A stretch of 64,000 nt of DNA from positions 62,001 to 126,000 of the forward strand of contig NZ_JACSNX010000003.1 in NCBI RefSeq assembly GCF_016902445.1, read 5' to 3'. The translations under genes and the position numbers were made by a program. Shown here piece after piece: positions 57,719 through 64,000 of the stretch. Position 1 is the first letter of the stretch; the number at the start of each line of letters is the position of its first letter. The stretch is from Oscillibacter valericigenes. GTDB lineage: Bacteria; Bacillota; Clostridia; Oscillospirales; Oscillospiraceae. Under the pieces are notes generated by a model. That model made no database searches and was not told the origin of the DNA. It was given only the letters and a program-made list of their open reading frames with translations.

Positions 57719-58150
57719 CTATTTGTCCGTATTCGACCTCCGTTTTCTGTCACTTGCTGTTTTCTGACGGCGGTGCACCTTGCGGGCACAATTGGAACAA
57801 TACTTGGCACGGTTGGATTTTGCCAGAAAAGGCGCACCACATTCTGCGCATCGCTTCAATCCTTTGGGACTGGTGATTTCAGCTTGTAAAGCCGGAGCAC
57901 CCGGTAGAACCCAATCCCGGAACCAGGTGCAACACAGAGAAAAGGAGATGCTCTGTACACAGACACAAGGCTCGCCATCATCCAGCGCAATACAATTGCG
58001 GCCATCATAATTGCAGCAAGATTTTCGAATCAGCGCATTGGCTTTTCTCCTTTGCTTGGGTGTCATTTGAATTGACAAATTGTTTTTCCTCCCAGCTTTG
58101 TGGTTGCAGCTTATGCAGATATTTTTTCCATGCACTTTCCTCCATTTCAT
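57719..58150 (-). CDS. Cysteine-rich VLP-type protein of mobile elements
   Basis: A 143-residue protein resembling the cysteine-rich VLP domain family that accompanies conjugative elements of Firmicutes. Cysteines are arranged CCNYDGRNCIALDDGEPCVC near residue 45, CC near 73, and a second zinc-like set CAECGAPFLAKSNRAKYCSN near 108-128 with a basic end. The true start may be the ATG at 58066 (MTPKQRRKANALIRKS); the longer form adds CISCNHKAGRK. No function is known. It lies divergent from an XRE regulator gene. Confidence 0.65.
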   Translation of the reverse strand: MKWRKVHGKNICISCNHKAGRKNNLSIQMTPKQRRKANALIRKSCCNYDGRNCIALDDGEPCVCVQSISFSLCCTWFRDWVLPGAPALQAEITSPKGLKRCAECGAPFLAKSNRAKYCSNCARKVHRRQKTASDRKRRSNTDK

Positions 58151-58178
58151 GTAGAGAATTGATTTTGCGAGATTTATG

Positions 58179-58304
58179 GTTTATAATAATCGTAAACCGT
58201 AAACTCTAATTGAATTGTACCGCAGAAAAAGCCTGAATGCGGTATATCAACCACAAATTATCTCGGTTTCAGAAAACACATATTTGTAAATTATAGTTTA
58301 TAAT
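58179..58304. promoter_or_regulatory. Divergent control region with repeated GTTTATAAT
   Basis: GTTTATAAT occurs at 58179-58187 and 58296-58304; the latter provides a TATAAT 20 bases before the XRE start. GGTTTA and TAAACC form an inverted pair around 58178-58197. They may be sites of the XRE protein. Confidence 0.55.
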
Positions 58305-58323
58305 CGGGCAGGGGGATAAACTC

Positions 58324-59025
58324 ATGCTGTATGACGAAGCACGGATGGCGCTGACCAAAGAGCGGCTGGAAGATCTTCGCAAAGAAAAAAAGCTGTCCTT
58401 TGAACAGCTTTCTAAGCAGCTTGCAGAGCGTGGCGTCAATATCAGCCATACAAATCTCAAAAATTATGAAATCAACGATCCTGTCCATCCTCTGTATGGC
58501 CGTACCCGCAGCATGAGCATCGAGTATTTGGTTGCCTTTGCGGATTTTTATGATGTGTCGGTGGAGTATCTGCTGGGACTGTCTAACTCTCGCAAACAGG
58601 AATACCACAATATTTCTGAGCAGTTGGGTCTGTGCGACGGGGCGATTGAAGAATTGATCCAGTGTAAGGAGAACTCCAGTAATGAGCAAGAACCGCAGAT
58701 GTATTTTACGAAAGATACCACTGTGTTGAACGACTTTCTCACTAGTATGCAGTTTGAAGTTGTGATGGAGAAAATCAAGCAGAGTATGTTCACCTATTAT
58801 ATGTATCGCATGTCTCAGGACAGTGTCTCGACACAGATACGGAAAGAGCACACAGAGCAAATGGCAGAGGCGCAGAAAGTACTGGATGCGTGTGGTTATT
58901 GTTCGGTTGAATATGACTTAATTTCTCAAGTCCACATGGAAGGAGCCATTGGTGCATTGAACGCCTATTTGCGCAAGTTGCCAGAGCGGTTTTACGAAGA
59001 GAATAGGGACAAGATTGCTTGGTAG
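58324..59025 (+). CDS. XRE-family regulator, partner of the STAND-like NTPase
   Basis: A 233-residue protein with a Cro/CI HTH in residues 10-75, unusually extended (LRKEKKLSFEQLSKQLAERG, VNISHTNLKNYEIND, then SMSIEYLVAFADFYDVSVEY). A long C-terminal helical part follows (residues 90-233) of unknown ligand. The ATG at 58324 follows GGGGG at 9 bases. The gene ends 53 bases before the large NTPase gene and probably shares its transcript, a layout that fits silencing of a toxic or immune effector. Confidence 0.8.
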   Translation: MLYDEARMALTKERLEDLRKEKKLSFEQLSKQLAERGVNISHTNLKNYEINDPVHPLYGRTRSMSIEYLVAFADFYDVSVEYLLGLSNSRKQEYHNISEQLGLCDGAIEELIQCKENSSNEQEPQMYFTKDTTVLNDFLTSMQFEVVMEKIKQSMFTYYMYRMSQDSVSTQIRKEHTEQMAEAQKVLDACGYCSVEYDLISQVHMEGAIGALNAYLRKLPERFYEENRDKIAW

Positions 59026-59078
59026 TGATAACGGTATTGCTGTTTTATATATTTAAAATATTTATGGAGGAATATTCT

Positions 59079-62000
59079 ATGCGAGCGTTTTGTCATGAAT
59101 TGGAACAAGGTCGCCACCACAGCCAACTTTCAAAGTATCACCAAACTGTACAAGCAATTGCAACATGGTATAAAGAGAGCTATCAGCAATACGAAAAGAT
59201 GCTTCAAACCGAGCTTGGTATTCAGCTCATGAGTGACAAGTTGCAGGAAAACTTGGATCTTGGCAGTTTTACAGACGATTTGAGCTATACCTTTGGCGCC
59301 AAACTTGCTTATTTCAGTGTTTCTGATACACTAGTAAAATTATTGCTTTCCTGCTTTTCCTATGGACGCTCACAGCAATTTCTTAGTGCTCACGGAATTA
59401 GTGGTTTGCCTACGACTTGTCCTTGGCTAAAAGACTCATCTAACGAGCTTTACTTAACAGAAATACTTGCAAAAGTTTTGAGAGACGAAGGAATAGATTA
59501 TAGCTTTGATTTGGCTGCGTTGTTGACTGATCGACGGCAGAGAAATAGTATCACACATGCATCTGCACGTGAACGTTGCTTGTCTGCCATACGAGTATAC
59601 AATTCCATACGCACTATGCTAATCTTTTTAGACGATGCATATAATAATGATTTGCCGACTTTTTCCTTTAGTACGGGGCAGGAACTTGAGTGTAGCACAA
59701 CTATGAATTTCGATGCACTGCTTGCAGCGCCATGTAGTTTTAATTTTGAAGATTCCACAACAATTTTGATTGTAGGCTCTGTGCATGATGTCCGTGCCGA
59801 TCTCCGTCAAGCCGTAGCGAACCTAGCATGGGATCTTGTTATTGATTATGATGGGTATTCTGATTGTGGTGGTCTATTAAGTTCAATAGAACATAATCAA
59901 CTTCAGTCGGAAATCCTGACATATCCAATCGCATGTGGCAATCAAATTATATCTCGTGGTATGACTTTATGGTATCGCTGTGGCGAGTATCAAATTCCGT
60001 CCTTTTTTCCACCAAGCAGTTCTATTCAAATTGGTTCGTATACCTATTTTCACAAGTCGTCGCATTATCCCCCAAACAATAAGGGTCAACTGACAGAAAG
60101 AAATAAGCAACTAAATTTAGGGGCTATTTTAGAAAAATTGTTGGATAAGGCCAATAGACTAGATCGCCCAATCAATATAATTGCGGCCATTGACGATGAG
60201 CAAGTGGTTCGACAGATTCTAGAGGCATGTGAGCGAGTTAGGATTGATGACTATTTTTTGACAGCAATTGGCGTGTCTTCATTGGATACCCGCAGTATAT
60301 GTATGGATAGATTTGCAGGTGACAAAGATGATATGGAGCAGCATTTCATGTACTGCCCTGTTCCAGTTGTTAGTTTCTATCAATCCGTAGCAGATCACAA
60401 GGCTGCTCTACGCTCTCGCATAAAACTGAGTACAGATTTTTCGGTTCCTGGTGGAGAGGGTAAAGTTGTCTTGTCTGAAAATGACCGAAATAACATTACT
60501 CCTTATTTTGATATTCTATTCGATGGTTGTGAGCAAGTCGACAAGCAAAGTGGAGACAAGCAAAAACAAGATTTTTATCGTGGCAACCAAGCTTCCTGGC
60601 ATGTTATTGCAAACCACTACGCAGTGTCTTTGAAAAAAGACTCTGATTACAAGAAAATTCTTCAAAAAATTCGCACCACATTAGGGATCACCCAGCAAAA
60701 GCCACAGCAGCGGCTCCTGTTCCTTCGACATAAAGCAGGTTTAGGGGGGTCGACTATGGTACGTCAATTGGGCTGGGACTTACATAGAGACTATACTGTT
60801 CTTCATGCACGATATTATGAACCAAACCATGTCAAACAACTAATTGAAAACCTATATGATAACATTTTGCAAAAAGCTCCAATTGTGATTCTTGCCGATG
60901 ATACATTACCTTCCTTGCGCGGGTTGTGCGATGACATCTGCCGTACTGACCGGCGCTGTATTCTGATAATTGCATGTCGTGAAAGTAACTATATTCTGCA
61001 GGAGTATCCTGATGCCCAGAGAGAGTATTTTTCGGTATTGCAAGATAGGGTTATCCCCGAACTCCAGACTCACTTCCGCAGCGAGAGTCCTTTACTGCAG
61101 TCGGAACTTCAAATAAGAGATAACGAGTTCAATCAAAGAGTAAGCTCTAGTTTACGGACTCCGTTCATCATCGGTCTATATTATATGGAAAAAGAATTCA
61201 ATATTGATTCCTATGTTAAGAAAGCTCTAGATGGCTGCACTGAACATCGCTACGCCGAAATTGTTGCATGCATAGCTTTGTGCGACCAATATAACAGTAA
61301 AATGGTTCCTATATCTTTGGTCAAGAGCGCCCTTAGTTTGAAGGCAAAAGATAACTTTCTTTCTCTTGTGCCTGCTGCAGCTACAGTGATTAGCCAAAGT
61401 TCTATTGATGCAGAGGTGCCAACATATCATTTTACTCATAGTTTATTGAGTCGGCGTTATCTCGAAATGTACTGTGAAAAATTTTATCATTCAGATGATC
61501 AAAGAGATATGTTGTTTGATCTTGCAAAAAGAATGATTGATTTTACAGGACAGATGGTTAAAAACAGTACACTACAAGAATTACATCTGGATATTTTAAT
61601 CACTATTCTGATTCAAAACAAAAAGACAATCACAGCAAACGACCTTAATATTTCTGCTCTTTTGCACGACATTGGTATGAAAGAGCGGCAGCGACAGCTT
61701 TTACTATACTTAGCAGAAACTTTCCAAGACCGTGCCGATGAAATTCAACAAGTTACTATCCAGAAGCATGACCCTTGTCTGAATCGGATTGATCGGCTAG
61801 TACTACGATTGACCGCACACGCATACGCACATTTAGGCCGCATGTATAGTCGATTAGAAAAAAATCCAACAGCAGCTGAAGAGAATTTTAAGCATGCCAT
61901 TTACTATATGCCAGATGATGATCCAAACATCTATCACATGGCAGGAACCAGTCTCCTAGATAAATTAAAACAACAATGGGATAAGGATATTGATCTGCCC

Positions 62001-63314
62001 AAAGAGGAATTGGGCCAGAAATACTCTTTGTATGAATTAGATATCAAATTGGCCAGTGAACGGTTTGATTATAGCTGTCATTATGGCAGCCCTGATTACG
62101 GATTTCCTAGTAAATTGGATCTTTTGTTTTCCTATTTACAATTTGTCTATCGCACCAAAAATATTACCAGTATAACCAATCTTTCAAGGCTTTCCCCAGC
62201 GCAGCAACGATTGCGGTTGAGTTTTATGGAAACGCTGGAAGAAGCAAAAACTTTGGATGAACTGGATGAGCCTGCACGAGTTCGTATTCGGGATTATGAA
62301 AATCGCTTTTTCTCTGACATTGCCTTTGGCAATTACGGAAAGACAATTGAGTACTATCAGAATTTGGTGGATAGGCTTCGTAGTACATCAACTAATAATA
62401 GCATCGGAGATTGGGAGATTTCTCTGAAAGGTCTCATCTACGCACGAATTGGCATGGCTCGTTCCAAGGTAAAAAAAGATCAGGAAGGTACACATAATAT
62501 TCGCTCAATTTTCAGCGAGGTTAGCAATCCGCAGGCATTGCAGGATAATATCTCTGAACTACTGGATCAACCACAAAATGAATTGCGCTACAACCAATAC
62601 ATGACTAGAAGCACCTTATATTATTATTGGATGCAACTAGCCAAGATTACCGATTGTCCTGTGGAAACAGCCTTAATACGTGCAAAGCAATGGATGGAAA
62701 TGGAGGAATCATTCCAGCAAGGCGGAAATAAAAATCCGGATCCTTACTATTATTTGCGGTCACTATATTATTTGCAGGCCCGTGAAGGTTCTCAGCAAGC
62801 ATTATTAGATGCTAAAGCTATGGATCGAAAAATCGACCAACTTGCCAGTGATTCTCGGTTTGACTTACGAAAAGGGAATATTCGCTTAATCCGAGATATT
62901 TTTGTAGAAGGCAAGGGCATGTCCCAATTGTTTGATGTTTCATTTTGTCGAACTGAGGAAGACATGTTTTACGCTATGGCACATGCAAAGGTCCGGCCAA
63001 TTGAATTGCAAGGTCATATAGATACCTTTTTGAATCGTTCTAATGCGTCCGTTACAGTTTATTCTCCAGACTGTTGGAGTAGCATGGATGTTCGTGTAGA
63101 AATTGGTCGCGGAGTTCAAAATTCTTTAACCGAGAATCAACAAGGCCACAAGGTTATATTCTATGCTGGTTGTTCAACCACGCATGTATGCGCGTTGTCA
63201 AACACGCTAAAAGATCTTACATCAAAAGAAGTCTTTGATGCTGCAGAAAAACTAACCGCAATTTCTCATACACATTCATCCGGAAAAAAAGGCAAGTTAC
63301 ATTCTAGGTCATAA
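59079..63314 (+). CDS. Giant STAND-like NTPase with SAMD9-type features
   Basis: A 1,411-residue protein starting at ATG 59079 (GGAGG 8 bases before). Parts: N-terminal helical region 1-225; an alpha/beta region with WDLVIDYDGYSDCGGLL near 250; QDFYRGNQASWHVIANHY near 500; a P-loop near 551-560 (HKAGLGGSTMVRQLGWDL) in which the Walker lysine is replaced by serine; Walker B-like PIVILADDT near 601; a long helical, TPR-like region 760-1,200 (HAYAHLGRMYSRLEKNPTAA); and a small beta-rich end (ASVTVYSPDCWSSMDV). The order FYRG-x-x-SW, GGST P-loop, W-DL, TPR, OB-like end recalls bacterial relatives of SAMD9, predicted immune NTPases. AT-rich throughout. Confidence 0.6.
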   Translation: MRAFCHELEQGRHHSQLSKYHQTVQAIATWYKESYQQYEKMLQTELGIQLMSDKLQENLDLGSFTDDLSYTFGAKLAYFSVSDTLVKLLLSCFSYGRSQQFLSAHGISGLPTTCPWLKDSSNELYLTEILAKVLRDEGIDYSFDLAALLTDRRQRNSITHASARERCLSAIRVYNSIRTMLIFLDDAYNNDLPTFSFSTGQELECSTTMNFDALLAAPCSFNFEDSTTILIVGSVHDVRADLRQAVANLAWDLVIDYDGYSDCGGLLSSIEHNQLQSEILTYPIACGNQIISRGMTLWYRCGEYQIPSFFPPSSSIQIGSYTYFHKSSHYPPNNKGQLTERNKQLNLGAILEKLLDKANRLDRPINIIAAIDDEQVVRQILEACERVRIDDYFLTAIGVSSLDTRSICMDRFAGDKDDMEQHFMYCPVPVVSFYQSVADHKAALRSRIKLSTDFSVPGGEGKVVLSENDRNNITPYFDILFDGCEQVDKQSGDKQKQDFYRGNQASWHVIANHYAVSLKKDSDYKKILQKIRTTLGITQQKPQQRLLFLRHKAGLGGSTMVRQLGWDLHRDYTVLHARYYEPNHVKQLIENLYDNILQKAPIVILADDTLPSLRGLCDDICRTDRRCILIIACRESNYILQEYPDAQREYFSVLQDRVIPELQTHFRSESPLLQSELQIRDNEFNQRVSSSLRTPFIIGLYYMEKEFNIDSYVKKALDGCTEHRYAEIVACIALCDQYNSKMVPISLVKSALSLKAKDNFLSLVPAAATVISQSSIDAEVPTYHFTHSLLSRRYLEMYCEKFYHSDDQRDMLFDLAKRMIDFTGQMVKNSTLQELHLDILITILIQNKKTITANDLNISALLHDIGMKERQRQLLLYLAETFQDRADEIQQVTIQKHDPCLNRIDRLVLRLTAHAYAHLGRMYSRLEKNPTAAEENFKHAIYYMPDDDPNIYHMAGTSLLDKLKQQWDKDIDLPKEELGQKYSLYELDIKLASERFDYSCHYGSPDYGFPSKLDLLFSYLQFVYRTKNITSITNLSRLSPAQQRLRLSFMETLEEAKTLDELDEPARVRIRDYENRFFSDIAFGNYGKTIEYYQNLVDRLRSTSTNNSIGDWEISLKGLIYARIGMARSKVKKDQEGTHNIRSIFSEVSNPQALQDNISELLDQPQNELRYNQYMTRSTLYYYWMQLAKITDCPVETALIRAKQWMEMEESFQQGGNKNPDPYYYLRSLYYLQAREGSQQALLDAKAMDRKIDQLASDSRFDLRKGNIRLIRDIFVEGKGMSQLFDVSFCRTEEDMFYAMAHAKVRPIELQGHIDTFLNRSNASVTVYSPDCWSSMDVRVEIGRGVQNSLTENQQGHKVIFYAGCSTTHVCALSNTLKDLTSKEVFDAAEKLTAISHTHSSGKKGKLHSRS

Positions 63315-63672
63315 GTTCTTCCTTATAGGAAGCTACTTTGGACATCTGCTGTGGCAAGGTGCTTTAACAGAAAAAGCGTTCGAAGAACGCGCAGCCGCAG
63401 AATGAAATTCTGCGTTTAAAAGGGGCTTGGGGGCATTGCCCTCAACAAGCAGACGGCAGGGAATGTGAGTGTGTATTAACACTCGCATTGCTTGCCAGTC
63501 TTGTGTGTGGCTATCCACACGCATTGCTTGCGCCTATATGTTTGACTTCCGGGACGGTATCGCATAGACCTGCGTTTCTTTCTGGTTTGACCCTATGATA
63601 TTATGTTGATATGGGGTTGAATATTATCCTCTTATCTGATAAAATCAAGTTATACAGACAGGGGGTGTACTC
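63315..63672. other. Gene-free stretch after the NTPase with short repeats
   Basis: No gene found. Repeats: ACTCGCATTGCTTGCC near 63481 and CACACGCATTGCTTGCG near 63518, and an inverted TTCTGCG type motif near 63400. A T-rich -10-like region precedes the next XRE gene. No clear terminator for the NTPase was found. Confidence 0.5.
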
Positions 63673-64000
63673 TTGAAAGAAGTGGCAGAAAGATTGCGGT
63701 CTCTGCGGGAAAGTGTTAAGCTGTCCCAGGTTAAAATGGCCGAGATCGTCGGTGTCAAGCAATCCAGCCTGAACCGCTATGAGCTCAATCAGGCTTCACC
63801 GACCTTTGAAACACTTACCCGATATGCGGATTACTTTGATGTATCTATGGACTATATCTTTGGACGTACGGACAATCCTCAGGGCAAGCTGTATGAGTAC
63901 AAGCCTAAAATTCAGCAGAACGACCCCCAGATGCAGAAGTTTGTGGAAATGTGCTTTGACCCCACATCTCCTATGAATGCGCGGCTCAAGGAAGCGCTAC
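63673..64000 (+). CDS. XRE-family regulator, cut by the right window edge
   Basis: The frame starts at TTG 63673 after GGGGGTG and reads KEVAERLRSLRESVKLSQVK, then MAEIVGVKQSSLNRYELNQA and SPTFETLTRYADYFDVSMDY, a clear Cro/CI helix-turn-helix. It continues IFGRTDNPQGKLYEYKPKIQ, without a stop before the edge. Such regulators occur in clostridial conjugative elements, often directly before transfer genes, so the element likely extends to the right. Function beyond DNA binding is unknown. Confidence 0.75.
   Translation, partial: MKEVAERLRSLRESVKLSQVKMAEIVGVKQSSLNRYELNQASPTFETLTRYADYFDVSMDYIFGRTDNPQGKLYEYKPKIQQNDPQMQKFVEMCFDPTSPMNARLKEAL

Noticed and set aside
45013-64000. Phage integrase or attachment repeat for the island
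   Set aside because: No integrase-type protein and no second copy of the tmRNA 3' end found in the window; the boundary is inferred only from composition and content.

Overview
The window looks like the chromosome of a GC-rich gut Clostridium relative (Oscillospiraceae/Flavonifractor-like Bacillota). The evidence is Gram-positive core gene order (nudF-walR-walK-yycH-yycI, murA-yycJ-rlmH, smpB near ssrA), strong AGGAGG ribosome sites, near-consensus TTGACA/TATAAT promoters, a NiaR-type NAD regulator, a pyrK-pyrD type pyrimidine operon and a 4-hydroxybutyrate dehydrogenase-like enzyme. From about base 45,130 onward the DNA becomes clearly AT-richer and the gene content changes to defence and mobile-element functions.

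Layout. 1-2,932: a DUF296 protein fragment, a membrane-anchored XRE regulator, and a NiaR repressor followed by a transporter preceded by a near-perfect NiaR-like operator. 3,028-7,935: a complete branched-chain amino acid ABC importer (livJ-H-M-G-F). 8,548-13,260: a 4-hydroxybutyrate dehydrogenase-like Fe-ADH and a split transketolase, divergent from a LacI regulator with two operator-like sites; then a PHP hydrolase/PfkB kinase pair and an array of hairpins. 15,200-23,000: single genes (MATE exporter, adenosine deaminase relative, aminotransferase plus radical SAM pair, a structured leader RNA in front of a small HTH gene, YitT). 23,191-29,229: pyrC-K-D-F-E-B-I transcribed leftward from one promoter. 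29,358-34,049: superoxide dismutase, NifX/DUF134 pair, phosphohexomutase and small genes. 34,063-42,366: the Wal cell-wall regulon with murA. 42,520-45,012: smpB, a cyclophilin, an SDR and tmRNA.

The tmRNA 3' end marks a sharp change of content. Leftward from 56,170 to 45,137 runs one compact defence block: a degenerate methyltransferase/HsdS fusion, an ADP-ribosylglycohydrolase-HsdM fusion, a second HsdM, an HsdS, an HsdR, and then a Kiwa-like pair (KwaA, KwaB). It starts at a consensus promoter with a 17-bp-arm palindrome directly upstream. Beyond it lie mobile-element genes (RepA N-terminal protein, cysteine-rich protein, XRE regulators) and a 1,411-residue STAND-like NTPase resembling bacterial SAMD9-type proteins, controlled by its own XRE gene. 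The element appears to continue past the right edge; no integrase is visible.

The best candidates for an undescribed system are the double-HsdM, ADP-ribosylglycohydrolase-containing type I restriction operon with its pseudo-methyltransferase/specificity protein, and the XRE-STAND NTPase pair. A possible new structured RNA lies at about 21,034-21,287.
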